Part shown: positions 18,838-27,953 of the stretch, piece after piece | Layout: every line of letters starts with the position of its first letter | How positions within the stretch are numbered: position 1 is the stretch's first letter | Assembly: GCA_030446765.1 (NCBI GenBank) | Contig: JAUJMR010000012.1 | Location: 4,061-61,917, forward strand | Direction of reading: 5' to 3' | DNA length: 57,857 nt | Source of the DNA: Chloroflexia bacterium | Lineage (GTDB): Bacteria > Chloroflexota > Chloroflexia > Thermobaculales > Thermobaculaceae | Program-made: the position numbers and the translations under genes | Notes under the pieces: generated by a model | What the model saw: the letters and a program-made list of their open reading frames with translations, nothing else | Databases searched by the model: none | What the model was told of the DNA's origin: nothing

Positions 18838-19961
18838 ATGGAGAGGTACTCTCTATTGGCTCTGAGATCCTCGCGGGCGAGATCACGGACACAAACGCGA
18901 CGTTCCTCGCACAGCAGTTCGTCACGCTTGGTATTAATCTGCGGCGCGTGACGCAGGTAGGAGATGATCTGGGCGACATCCGCGATGCCCTTGCCTCAGC
19001 ACGCGCGCACGCACGACTCGTTGTATGCACCGGCGGCATCGGTCCAACACCTGATGACCTCTCACGCGAGGCCCTGGCGACGCTGTTGGGAGAGGAGATG
19101 CGCGTTGTGCCCGACTTGGAAACACGGCTACGCTCCTACTTCATCCGCCGCGGAGCCGCTATGCCCGAACGCAACCTAAAGCAGGCAATGCTCATCCCCA
19201 GCGCGGAGGCGATAACCAATCGGTCCGGCACCGCGCCGGGCTGGTGGGTGGAGAGTCAGGGCACGCGCTTCATCCTGCTGCCGGGCGTGCCACATGAGAT
19301 GAAGACCATCTGGCAGGAGGAGTTGCTGCCCCGGCTCATCGGGCTCTCCGGGACCTACACCGCGTCGGAAACCATCAAGACCTTTGGCCTCGGCGAGTCA
19401 ACCGTGGCCGAGAAGCTAGGGAACCTGTGGGAGCAGACGCGGCCGGCGGTCGGTACATACGCGAAGCGAGACGGGGTCCACGTCGTACTGCGCGCTTCGG
19501 GACCAGATCTCGAAGAGGTTCGAGCAACGATCGCCGCGACTGCAGCACAGGTTCGCGCGCTGCTGGGGGACGCGGTCTGGAACTCCGGCGGCGGCACGTT
19601 GACGGAGGAGATCGGTACGTTGCTGCGTAGTTCGGGACTTACCGTTTCGACCGTCGAAGACGCGACCGGCGGGTTGCTCGCGATGGAGCTACGTTCTACC
19701 ACCAGCACGCAGTTTGCCGGCGGTGTCATCGGACAGGGTGCGCCACCGGCAACGGACCTGCTGCTGCGCGTTGGGCCGGCGACCGCGAAAGAAGGCAACG
19801 ACGTGTCGATGGTAGGATGCGACGTCAGCCTGCTTGCGAGCAACGCAGAGGTGGCAACCACGCGCGTACAGACCCCGTCCTCCCCCGTGCTCGCGGATCG
19901 GGCAACCTTCGCGGCGCTCGATCTACTCCGACGCCACCTGCAGGCCACGGTCCCGGACTGA
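18834..19961 (+). CDS. CinA-like protein (molybdopterin-binding-like domain, degenerate C-terminus)
   Basis: 375 residues. The N-terminal COG1058 domain is complete: SIGSEILAGEITDTNATFLA, VCTGGIGPTPDDLSREAL, PGVPHEMKTIWQEELLPRL. The C-terminal CinA/PncC region is recognisable only in part (LTVSTVEDATGGLLAMEL). The SxES(C)TGG nucleophile region reads DATGG and the following YSN-type segment is absent. In complete CinA proteins the two domains give ADP-ribose pyrophosphatase and NMN deamidase activity; here the deamidase is probably lost. Frame intact. Confidence 0.85.
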   Translation: MNGEVLSIGSEILAGEITDTNATFLAQQFVTLGINLRRVTQVGDDLGDIRDALASARAHARLVVCTGGIGPTPDDLSREALATLLGEEMRVVPDLETRLRSYFIRRGAAMPERNLKQAMLIPSAEAITNRSGTAPGWWVESQGTRFILLPGVPHEMKTIWQEELLPRLIGLSGTYTASETIKTFGLGESTVAEKLGNLWEQTRPAVGTYAKRDGVHVVLRASGPDLEEVRATIAATAAQVRALLGDAVWNSGGGTLTEEIGTLLRSSGLTVSTVEDATGGLLAMELRSTTSTQFAGGVIGQGAPPATDLLLRVGPATAKEGNDVSMVGCDVSLLASNAEVATTRVQTPSSPVLADRATFAALDLLRRHLQATVPD

Positions 19962-20245
19962 CGCAAAGTGCAAGCAACTTCTGGTCCCTTATCGGGTCGG
20001 GTCTGGCGGCACGCCGCAGGCCGGAAGTCAGGCCCAGGGTCGACGCTGCGACGATGTATCCTTTCCATCCAAAGCGGCCGTCCTACCGTCACTGCGCTTG
20101 CCGCACGAGTCGGCTACCGCGGTGCGTTCGTCATCCCGCGTGCCGAACGCCCCTCGGAATCCACGGTCGATTTTGAGAGACCCATCACTACCACGGCGAC
20201 GTCGCCAACGGCCGGCACACGGGGATGTATCGTGGACCAGAGCCG

Positions 20246-21889
20246 ATGACGCCAATCGAGCGCTGCCATCAGCTGTTAGCCGAGCTCAGGAACGAAGTGG
20301 CAGCGACGCTACCGCGGGGTCGCGAAACGGCGCTGCTCGCGCTCCTTCGCTTTGGGGATGTGAAGGCATTCACGGACGAGCCCACGCCGACCGCACGACC
20401 GGGTTGGAAACTCGCTCTATGGCTCTGCCTGGAACGGCAAGGCGAGGAGCACGGCGACATCTCCGCCGACGGGGACATGATCACCGGCTGGGCGGAGAGA
20501 TTCCTCACCGACTGCGACCAGTTGGCGCTCACCGGCGAGGTGCTATTGCAGTGTGCATCGGGCGAGCTGCAACTGCAGCAGCGCGATCCTCGCACCTTCG
20601 TAGCATGGCCGACGAGTCGGCGCCTCTCGGTCGAGGAGCGTGAGCGAGCCGACCTCGACTGGTGGTCGGCGTACCTCACGCGGCAAACAGAGCCCCGCCT
20701 TACTGCCGTCCGCGCCAAGCGTGACCAGATTCTTGCACTCCTGGGCCGGGAAGATGCTACCCATACGGCTTCGTTCGATGGTTTGGTGAGTGACCCGACC
20801 ATCGATCGCTACTATCACCAACTCGGCCAGACCCACGTCGCACGCTTCGCCCACCAGCACAGCTACCCGGCAGACGCGGCGATCGGAGGCGTGACCTTCA
20901 GGCAGTACACCGAAATCCTGGCGCTGCTGATCGGCTGGCTATACCGTGAGCGCGACCTTGCCACACAAGATAGTGATCACACGCCTATCCCCAGGGGCGA
21001 AAGTGGCCTAGTCGCGGCGTTGTCCGACGCGCTCGACACCGAGGCAGCGACGATAGAACGTGCCCTCCAGCCCCTCATCCTCGATCGCGACAACGTCGCG
21101 TACCACAGCGCCATCCCGCGCCGCGCGGCACCACCGTTGATCCGTCTCGACGACGGACGGGTGGTCTGGTCAGCGCTCGGACTGCTCGGCGAGCCACTCA
21201 TCTTCCTCACACGCGAGCTGCGCCACCGACACACCCAGGAGTATCACAACAGCGCCCATCTGCGCGAGGGGGTCTTCCGACAGAACCTCTACCGCCTCTT
21301 CGGCGACAGGCGATTTATTCTGAGCGCAGGACGGGTCGAACTCAAGCGGAGCGGCGAGGCACGCACTGACCTCGATGCGCTCATATTCGACCGCAAGACC
21401 GACACACTCGGCATCTTCGAACTGAAGGCGCAGGACCCCTTCGCGCGCTCGGTCGAGGAGCGACAGCGGCAGCGAGACAACTTCCTCCATGCCAACCGGC
21501 AGGTCTCGGCCATCCTGGGATGGGTGCAGCGCTATGGACCGGACGACCTGCTGGTCCGCTTCGACGAGCACGCCGCGAAGCGGTTTCGCGTCCAGAAGGT
21601 CTACGTCTTCGTGCTCGGGCGCTACCTGGCACATTTCGTCGACGGCCCGGAGCCAGACCGTCGCGCCGCCTGGGGGAGCTGGCCGCAAGTGCTCCAGATC
21701 GTTGGGGATGACCCCATCCACCGCGATAAACGCAATCCGCTTGGCACGCTCTTCACCCGCTTGCATGACCCGGCGCCGCCCAGGGCGTCGGCAGATCTCG
21801 ACAACCGGGTGATCTCGATTGGCGATTTCCGCCTGCGATTCTTCCCTTCCTTCGCCGACATGCGGTCGGAAGAGGATTCCCGAGCGTAG
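20246..21889 (+). CDS. Large protein with a PD-(D/E)XK nuclease-like signature, unknown family
   Basis: 547 residues from ATG 20246; codon use is normal for the window. The first 330 residues match no family I recognise. The region 338-400 has the order of a PD-(D/E)XK core: a helix with an acidic residue (LREGVFRQNLYRLF), a strand, D375/D377 in ARTDLDALIFD, 13-15 residues of hairpin, then E392-L393-K394 in GIFELKAQ, and a following helix rich in Q/R. This suits the active site of restriction-like and repair nucleases. No partner methylase, helicase or toxin-antitoxin gene is next to it. It stands alone between cinA and the ybeY block. Confidence 0.7.
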   Translation: MTPIERCHQLLAELRNEVAATLPRGRETALLALLRFGDVKAFTDEPTPTARPGWKLALWLCLERQGEEHGDISADGDMITGWAERFLTDCDQLALTGEVLLQCASGELQLQQRDPRTFVAWPTSRRLSVEERERADLDWWSAYLTRQTEPRLTAVRAKRDQILALLGREDATHTASFDGLVSDPTIDRYYHQLGQTHVARFAHQHSYPADAAIGGVTFRQYTEILALLIGWLYRERDLATQDSDHTPIPRGESGLVAALSDALDTEAATIERALQPLILDRDNVAYHSAIPRRAAPPLIRLDDGRVVWSALGLLGEPLIFLTRELRHRHTQEYHNSAHLREGVFRQNLYRLFGDRRFILSAGRVELKRSGEARTDLDALIFDRKTDTLGIFELKAQDPFARSVEERQRQRDNFLHANRQVSAILGWVQRYGPDDLLVRFDEHAAKRFRVQKVYVFVLGRYLAHFVDGPEPDRRAAWGSWPQVLQIVGDDPIHRDKRNPLGTLFTRLHDPAPPRASADLDNRVISIGDFRLRFFPSFADMRSEEDSRA

Positions 21890-21991
21890 TCTGCTGGAAC
21901 CGTACAGCCGCGGGCTTTGGGGTAGACCAACGTAGGGGCAGGTCTCCGTGCCTGCCCGCCGGTATAGGCGTAGCTCCCCTGGATATCTCCG

Positions 21992-22092
21992 TATTATACG
22001 GACTCCGGCTGAACGGCAGGGCAACTGTCATTCCGAGCGTGCGAGGAATCCGTGGTACCAGTTACGGACCCCTCACTGGGTTCGGAATGTCA
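21992..22092. repeat. Dispersed palindromic MITE-like repeat, copy 2
   Basis: Starts with GTATTATACGGACTCCGG (from 21991) and contains GTCATTCCGAGCGTGCGAGG, CCGTGGTACC, TTACGGACCCCTCACTGG and TTCGGAATGTCAC. The first 75 bases are close to the reverse complement of copy 3. The right boundary is unclear. The rest of the gap 21890-22283 holds no gene that I can support. Confidence 0.75.
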
Positions 22093-22283
22093 CGCGGCGC
22101 GTGTCAAGCTGTTTGGGTACTACTTGTAACCGCCAAGCCGAAACCAGACGAAGTCAAATGCGCCGCGTTGTCCTGTGGCGGCACCTCTCAGCAGATTGCC
22201 TGGCACGACAATATCGTTCGTCAGAAGCAGGACGGTGCGAACGCAAGGGGATGATGCGAGATGTGCGCTCGACGGAAGCGATA

Positions 22284-22745
22284 TTAGTCCGGCGTAACCG
22301 CGCCACAGCCATCCACGATCGAATCAACCCGCACCTGCATCGCGTGCCGCTCGGTCGGGCTATGATCGTCCCACCCGAGCAGATGCAGTGTGCCGTGGAC
22401 GGCGAGCACGCATACCTCCCGCTGCCATGAATTGCCGTACGCCGCGGCCTGCCGCCGTGCCGTTTCGCACGACACCATGACGTCGCCGAGCGGGGCGTCC
22501 GCAGGCCAAGAGATCACGTCGGTTGGTCCGGTGATGCGCATGAATCGCTCATGGTAGACGGCAATCTCCGCATCATCACACAACACGACGGCGACCTGGC
22601 TACCGAACGGCGCATTCTCCGCCCGTAGTGCCAACTCGACGCATCGCGTGACCGAAGCTCCGAAACGATCAAAAGACGGGTCCGTGGGTAAGACGTCAAT
22701 GACGAACCCCGTATCAGCGCTGGCCAGGACCGGGTCCGCACTCAC
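22284..22745 (-). CDS. ybeY: Endoribonuclease YbeY
   Basis: 153 residues from a GTG that overlaps the stop of the upstream yqeY-like gene (GTGA). The metal site is clear: VHGTLHLLGWDDH at about residues 116-128, giving H117 and H121; the third His is H128, one position later than in the usual GYDH form. TDVISWPAD and a GDVMVSCETA strand are also typical. YbeY acts in 16S rRNA maturation and ribosome quality control. Intact. Confidence 0.92.
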   Translation of the reverse strand: MSADPVLASADTGFVIDVLPTDPSFDRFGASVTRCVELALRAENAPFGSQVAVVLCDDAEIAVYHERFMRITGPTDVISWPADAPLGDVMVSCETARRQAAAYGNSWQREVCVLAVHGTLHLLGWDDHSPTERHAMQVRVDSIVDGCGAVTPD

Positions 22746-23203
22746 GTGGTCGTCTCGCGCTCGCGCAGAACATCCCGCACCATCTGGCTAACAACCGCAC
22801 CGTCCGCCCGGCCCTTGAGCTCGGGCAACACGACGGCCATCACCCGGCCCATTTCCTTCTGCGTCGAAGCACCGGTGACATCGATGGCCCGGAGCACGTG
22901 GGCGCGAACCTCCATGATATCCATTGGCTGCGGTAGATAACGCTCCATGATGCGCAACTCCGCTCGCTCCTTGTCGGCCATATCGGGCCGCTGGACGCGC
23001 TCGTATTCCTCCGCGTTCTCCCGACGGCGTTTCGCCTCGCGCTGGACAACAGAAAGCTCCTGCTGGCTTTCCAGAGGAGCTCTGTTCTCGATCTGCTGAT
23101 TGCGAAGCGCGGAGAGCAGCAGGCGAATCGTGTCCCGCCGCAATTCATCTCGAGAGCGCATCGCCTCTTTCAGGTCCGCCTCGAGCCTCGATGTTAGGCT
23201 CAC
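22742..23203 (-). CDS. yqeY: GatB/YqeY domain protein
   Basis: 153 residues. Family pattern present throughout: LKEAMRSRDELRRDTIRLLL, ENAEEYERVQRPDMADKERA, IMERYLPQP and MGRVMAVVLPELKGRADGA. Related to the tail domain of GatB, which contacts tRNA; the stand-alone protein's role is not settled. It sits between rpsU and ybeY, an arrangement common in bacteria. Intact. Confidence 0.93.
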   Translation of the reverse strand: MSLTSRLEADLKEAMRSRDELRRDTIRLLLSALRNQQIENRAPLESQQELSVVQREAKRRRENAEEYERVQRPDMADKERAELRIMERYLPQPMDIMEVRAHVLRAIDVTGASTQKEMGRVMAVVLPELKGRADGAVVSQMVRDVLRERETTT

Positions 23204-23218
23204 TCGATACTCCTGAAA

Positions 23219-23419
23219 CTACGCCGCGGTGCGCCGTGCTCCCCTGCTCTCATTCTTGCGCTTCCGCGCAGCTTCCTTGCGCTTGCGCTTCACGCTCGGC
23301 TTCTCGTAATGTTCGCGCCTGCGCGCCTCCGCGAGGATGCCCGCCTGCTGAACCTTCTTATTGAAACGGCGCAACGCACTCTCAAAGCTTTCGTTGTCAC
23401 CAACGACCACTTCGGCCAT
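23219..23419 (-). CDS. rpsU: Ribosomal protein S21
   Basis: 66 residues, usual length. [20 protein letters not shown], then [17 protein letters not shown] and a basic tail. It is a 30S component that helps mRNA start-site recognition. AGGAGG lies before the ATG. The yqeY gene follows after 15 bases. Confidence 0.96.
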   Translation of the reverse strand: MAEVVVGDNESFESALRRFNKKVQQAGILAEARRREHYEKPSVKRKRKEAARKRKNESRGARRTAA

Positions 23420-23536
23420 GTACTATCACCTCCTCCTCCCACAGAATAGCGCAGAGCGTGCTGCTCCGCGTGTAGGTGCGAATCACCCGATTATATGGGC
23501 GCTACTCGAAACAAGTCAAGAAAACGTGCTCGGAAC

Positions 23537-23878
23537 TCAGCCGGGTGGCCAGTCCAGCACCCTCCCACCGAGCACGTGTGCGTGGATGTGACCGACGCTC
23601 TGACCGGCATCGCGCCCGGTGTTAACCACCACACGGTACCCGGACTCCAGCAGGTTCTCTCGCCGTGCGGCTTCCGCTGCCGCGAGCAGCAGCTTCCCGG
23701 CGAGATCCCCATCCTCAAGCTGGCTCAAGGAGTCATAATGCACAAGCGGAATGACGAGCATATGGACCGGCGCTACAGGACTTATGTCGCGGAAGACAAG
23801 CACGTCCTCTGTCCGAAAAACCTCCTCGGCGGGAATCTCGCGCCCAACAATGCGGCAGAAGAGGCAGCCCTCAGCCAC
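23537..23878 (-). CDS. HIT family protein (nucleotide-binding hydrolase)
   Basis: 113 residues from GTG 23878, chosen because GGGAG lies upstream and the family begins CLFCRIVGREIPAEEV. The histidine triad is HIHAHVLGG near residues 100-108. Family members hydrolyse nucleoside phosphoramidates or dinucleotides. The start lies inside the end of the upstream 80-residue gene (8-base overlap), implying coupled translation. Confidence 0.92.
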   Translation of the reverse strand: MAEGCLFCRIVGREIPAEEVFRTEDVLVFRDISPVAPVHMLVIPLVHYDSLSQLEDGDLAGKLLLAAAEAARRENLLESGYRVVVNTGRDAGQSVGHIHAHVLGGRVLDWPPG

Positions 23879-24113
23879 CCAACAGCTCCCGCAGTGTAGT
23901 CTTCTTGCGTGCGTCCGCCTTGCGCTGCTTCGCATTCGCCCCACGATACGTGCGTACGGCGGAAAGCAGGGCAGCGCCATACGCCAAACCATCCAGCTTC
24001 CCGCTACGCTTCATCTGCGAGCGGAAGAGCCGCAAGGACATCAGCAAGCGCAGTATCCCGTTCCTGCGCTGTCCATTCTGGGATTCCTTACGGTGCCTGG
24101 ATCGCTTTGCCAT
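23871..24113 (-). CDS. Small basic protein, function unknown
   Basis: 80 residues from ATG 24113, with AGGAGG 7 bases upstream. Very rich in Lys and Arg at both ends (MAKRSRHRKESQNGQRR; ANAKQRKADARKK), with a central more hydrophobic helix (LDGLAYGAALLSAVRTY). The charge suggests RNA or membrane-phosphate contact. Overlaps the HIT gene by 8 bases. No family recognised. Confidence 0.65.
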   Translation of the reverse strand: MAKRSRHRKESQNGQRRNGILRLLMSLRLFRSQMKRSGKLDGLAYGAALLSAVRTYRGANAKQRKADARKKTTLRELLGG

Positions 24114-24161
24114 GGATAATCCTCCTGATTGCTGCATCGTCTTCCAATGCCAAAATCAAAA

Positions 24162-24195
24162 TTGGGGAGAGACGAACTGTTTCGTCTCTCCCCAA
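24162..24195 (-). terminator. Rho-independent terminator of ftsH
   Basis: A perfect 15-bp stem (TTGGGGAGAGACGAA with its reverse complement) with a 4-base loop, followed on the minus strand by TTTTGATTTTG. It lies 16 bases after the ftsH stop and is the clearest terminator in the window. Confidence 0.93.
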
Positions 24196-24210
24196 AGGTG
24201 TGCTGCGGTT

Positions 24211-26154
24211 CTACGCCGGGGCTAGCCCGCCGGAAAGGTCGGGCAGGCCGTGCAGCTTGTCCTCTTCCTGCGGCTTGATCGTCGCACCATCGCTGCGGCC
24301 AGGGATCGGTACCGTGCGCGGTTCGGGCCGCGGAGAGTCGAAGAGGGCCTCGACATCCGCACCGGTGATAGTCTCTTTCTCAACGAGCAGGTTCGCCATC
24401 GCGATGAGCTTGTCCTTGTGCTCGGTGAGAATATCTGTCGCCCGCTGGTAGGCGGTATCGATCAGCTTGCGGATCTCCTGGTCGATCTTCACCGCAATCT
24501 CGTCGCTGTAGTTACGCTGCTCACTGATCTCGCGGCCGAGGAAGACCAACTCCTCCTTGTGACCGAGCGCTACCGGTCCGAGGCTCTCGCTCATTCCGTA
24601 CTCTGTCACCATCTTGCGAGCGATGTTCGTCACCTGCTGAATGTCGTTCTGCGCGCCCGTGCTGATCTCGTCGAAGACGAGCTGCTCCGCAACCCGGCCA
24701 CCGAGGGCAAACACCAGGCTGTCCTCAAACTGGCTCTTCGTCATCAGGTGCCGGTCTTCCGTGGGCAGCACACGAGTGTACCCGCCCATCATCCCGCGCG
24801 CTACGATCGTGATTTTGTGCAACGGATCAACGTTCGCGAGCATCCTGGCAGTCACGGCATGTCCGGCCTCGTGATACGCTGTGACGTACTTTTCACGCTC
24901 CGTGATAAGGCGACTCTTGCGCTCCGGCCCTGCGACAACCCGATCAATCGCGTCCTCAAGGTCCACAGTGCTGATCATCTTGTGACCACGCCGTGCGGCC
25001 AGGATCGCACCCTCATTGACGGTGTTCTCCAGATCAGCACCAGAGAAGCCCGCAGTCACCTTCGCCAGCGTATGCAGCGAAACGTCCCGCTCAATAGGCT
25101 TGCCCTTCGTATGAACCTTGAGAATCTGCTCGCGTCCCTGAATGTCAGGTCGGTCAAGGATGACCTGCCGGTCGAAGCGTCCCGGTCGCAGGAGTGCGGG
25201 GTCAAGCACGTCCGGCCGGTTCGTCGCCGCGATCACGATCACATTCGTGTTGGTATCGAAGCCGTCCATCTCCACGAGGATCTGGTTGAGGGTCTGCTCC
25301 CGCTCGTCGTGGCTCCCGCCGAGTCCGGCGCCACGCTGCCGCCCGACCGCATCTATCTCGTCCACAAACACAATACATGGAGCATTGCGCTTCGCCTGGT
25401 CAAACAGGTCACGGACGCGGGATGCGCCGACTCCGACGAACATCTCGACAAACTCCGAGCCGGAGATGCTAAAGAATGGCACCCCGGCCTCTCCAGCAAC
25501 CGCCCGGCTGAGGAGGGTTTTACCGGTGCCCGGAGGGCCGACCAGCAAGACACCACGCGGAATGCGGGCGCCGAGCGAAGCGAACTTCTCCGGGAACTTC
25601 AGGAACTCCACCACCTCGGCGAGTTCCTCCTTCGCTTCCTGTACACCAGCTACGTCTTCAAAGCGCACCGTCGGCTTGTTACCACTGAACAACCGGGCGC
25701 GGCTCTTGCCGAACGAGAGCGCCTGGTTGTTCGAGCCCTGCGCCTGGCGCATCATGAACACGAATATCCCGATAAGGAACAGCGTAGGGAGCAGGAAGCC
25801 GAAGGCGCCGATCCAGTTACCCCACGAAGATGCACGACGGACATCTATGCGCGGGCGGCCGTCCGAGAGATCTTCGCCGTTTGCGGCTAGCAATGCGGTG
25901 ATCGACTGGTCATTGCCGTCGAGCCGCGAGCGCTTCTCGCTTTCGTCCGCGTATACCAGCGTTATATCGGCGCTGCCCTGCTGGGTTCGGATCGTCTCGA
26001 TCTTCCCGCTCTTGACCTCCTGGATAACCTGGGAGATGCTGATCTCCTCGGTCTTGTTGCCTGCGCCGCGCACGAGCGTCAGCCAGACGGTAAGCAGGAC
26101 CACCGCGAGAACCAGCCACACAAGGCTGTTCCGCCATATCTTTCGTTCACCCAT
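24211..26154 (-). CDS. ftsH: ATP-dependent zinc metalloprotease FtsH
   Basis: 647 residues. Two membrane segments (about 9-28 and 113-135) flank an external domain. AAA domain: Walker A GPPGTGKT at 206-213, Walker B IVFVDEID at 261-268, second region of homology [19 protein letters not shown] at 311-329. Protease zinc site HEAGH at 428-432. It degrades unassembled membrane proteins and short-lived regulators. Ends at the strong terminator above; tilS lies 95 bases upstream in the same direction, a common pairing. Intact. Confidence 0.98.
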   Translation of the reverse strand: MGERKIWRNSLVWLVLAVVLLTVWLTLVRGAGNKTEEISISQVIQEVKSGKIETIRTQQGSADITLVYADESEKRSRLDGNDQSITALLAANGEDLSDGRPRIDVRRASSWGNWIGAFGFLLPTLFLIGIFVFMMRQAQGSNNQALSFGKSRARLFSGNKPTVRFEDVAGVQEAKEELAEVVEFLKFPEKFASLGARIPRGVLLVGPPGTGKTLLSRAVAGEAGVPFFSISGSEFVEMFVGVGASRVRDLFDQAKRNAPCIVFVDEIDAVGRQRGAGLGGSHDEREQTLNQILVEMDGFDTNTNVIVIAATNRPDVLDPALLRPGRFDRQVILDRPDIQGREQILKVHTKGKPIERDVSLHTLAKVTAGFSGADLENTVNEGAILAARRGHKMISTVDLEDAIDRVVAGPERKSRLITEREKYVTAYHEAGHAVTARMLANVDPLHKITIVARGMMGGYTRVLPTEDRHLMTKSQFEDSLVFALGGRVAEQLVFDEISTGAQNDIQQVTNIARKMVTEYGMSESLGPVALGHKEELVFLGREISEQRNYSDEIAVKIDQEIRKLIDTAYQRATDILTEHKDKLIAMANLLVEKETITGADVEALFDSPRPEPRTVPIPGRSDGATIKPQEEDKLHGLPDLSGGLAPA

Positions 26155-26249
26155 AGGGCCTCCCGGAATCAGGGTAGAATGGAGCCGGGTCGAGCGTGAC
26201 CCTTAGTGGATTATACCCCGGCCCCCGGGGAGCGTCAATCGCGGCAACA

Positions 26250-27669
26250 TCATATATGCATCTCTTCCTGGCTTGGCGCGACTCGGGTGCACCTCAAGCA
26301 GATATATGGTGCATCGTGCCCCGGCACCTTCCACCGGTCATCGATACGCCAGCCCATGAGCCATGCGGGCTCGTCGGCAATGGTGAGTAAGGGGACTCGG
26401 CGGCGCAGGAAGGGCGGCACCTTGCGATCCGCCAGGAAGTCCCCGACACGCTTCCCGTGGTTCATGCCCAGCGGCCGGAACTTCTCTCCGGGACGCGCCG
26501 CGCGCAGAACGAGCGGCTCTTCGGTGTAGCGCACGTGCTCGTGCAATCTTCCATCTATCTCGTCCGACGGAAAATCACACCGCCCGTGCGACGCCGACCA
26601 GATCCAGTTCGCGGTCAATCGAGACGGCCGGTCGTCCGCACCATGCAGGAGTGGGGGGTACACCGCGTGCTCCGGCAAATCACCAGTCCAGAGGACGATC
26701 CGATCGGCCAACCGCAACGCACGGAGCCCGGCGGGCATAGTAGCGTCCGCCCACCGGACACCGCTGTGAGCCAGGTCAATCAGTGCAAGCAGGTGGGCTC
26801 GTTCCAAACCATCCAGCGTGCCCGTCAGGTGCCTGGCAGCGAGGCGCAGGGCGCGCAGCTGCACCGCGAGCGGCGTCGAACTCAGCTCGGGAACGTCAAT
26901 CAACATATAGGTGCCGCGTACGTCGACGGCACGAGCGAACAATTCGGCTCCGAAGCTGTCGAGCGCTTCCTCATCACCGCGGAGCGCTTCCGCGGCGTTC
27001 GCGATGTTTCCAACGGTTCTTGCATTGACCCCACCGAGCGCGGGCAAGACCATACGGCGCACCCGGTTCCGGGCAAAGTCCAGTGAGTGGTTGGAGGGAT
27101 CCTCTATAACGGGCAGATCGTTGCGCGCGCAGCCGACGCGAATCTCCTCTGCGCCAATTGATAGAAACGGGCGCACAAGCAAGATGTCCGGGGCGGAGGG
27201 CACGGTTGTCACGGGCTGCATGCCGGCCGCTCCGGTGATACCGGCACCACGCGCCAAGTTCAGCAATACCGTCTCCGCCTGATCATTTTGATTGTGGGCA
27301 ACCACCACCACAGCATCCAACAAGCGGGCGGTGTCGGCAAGGAAGCCGTAGCGGACGGCACGCGCGGCCGCTTCCAGCGACAGGCGCAGATCACGAGCAA
27401 CGGCGTGCACGTCCGCAGTGCCTACGGCGAGGGGAATGCCGAGGCTTTCGGTCCAAGCTCGCAGGGCAGGTGCCTCACACTCGCTGCCCTGACGCAACCC
27501 GTGATCGTGCAACTCTATACCGTGCGCGGCAGTTGATGCAGGAGGTACACAAGAGCGACGGAATTCTACCGCCGCTCAGGCCCACGAGTACGGTACGACC
27601 GTGGATCGCGGCAAGCTGAGCACGGGCGGTGTTTCGGAGCCGTACAAGGAGCGGATCGGTAGGGAGCAT
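26250..27669 (-). CDS. tilS: tRNA(Ile)-lysidine synthetase, catalytic N-terminus disrupted
   Basis: Start ATG 27669 (MLPTDPLLVRLRNTARAQL). From DHGLRQGSE on, the protein is well preserved: VVAHNQNDQAETVLLNLARG, IEDPSNHSLDFARNRVR, a C-terminal domain with RAARPGEKFRPLGMNHGKRV and the final TilS-C fold. In the first 55 codons the ATP PP-loop SGGxDS is only SGG, followed by two or three frame changes (27520-27590). LHVAHVDHGLR appears as LHDHGLR, four residues short. TilS makes lysidine-34 on tRNA-Ile(CAU) and is normally essential, so either errors cluster here or the enzyme is damaged. Confidence 0.88.
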
Positions 27670-27824
27670 CCAGGAGTGATCCAGACATCAATGTGGTGGC
27701 GAGGGTGAGGCGAACTCGGACTGTTGTTTTTGCGAACTCGCTACCGCTGAGCCGCTGCAGACCAAGTATACCGGCGCCTGAGATCGGGTCAATATGCCCA
27801 GCGACGGTACAAGAGAGGAGGTCC
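27670..27824. other. Intergenic region upstream of tilS
   Basis: About 155 bases with no gene. No clear promoter pair for tilS is seen. Confidence 0.3.
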
Positions 27825-27870
27825 TGTTGGTGAGTGGGATCGAACCCACGCGGACAGCTGCCTCTGCTCC
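27825..27870 (-). pseudogene. tRNA 3'-end-like fragment (T-arm and acceptor strand only)
   Basis: On the minus strand CGTGGGTTCGATCCCACTC reads as a tRNA T-arm, followed by ACCAACA as an acceptor 3' strand. The T-loop is one base short, consistent with one C lost from the CCC run. No matching 5' acceptor strand (TTGGTGA-like) or anticodon arm lies in the preceding 100 bases, so a full tRNA is not present. It lies about 80 bases from an insertion sequence. The tRNA identity cannot be told. Confidence 0.4.
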
Positions 27871-27953
27871 ATCCCGCGTCGTTGTCGCACTGGCGACACT
27901 GCTAGGGCTCCATTCGGAGGGTGTCAAGGATCGTAAGTAACGGAGCTTGTAGT

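Noticed and set aside
24250-25890. A 546-codon open frame on the plus strand
   Set aside because: It lies opposite ftsH, which has every family motif. Long antisense frames are common in GC-rich genes, and the translation has no protein family character.
27825-27940. A full tRNA or tmRNA gene
   Set aside because: The T-arm is convincing, but no 5' acceptor strand or anticodon arm could be found, and the acceptor does not fit the GGGG-type tmRNA end.
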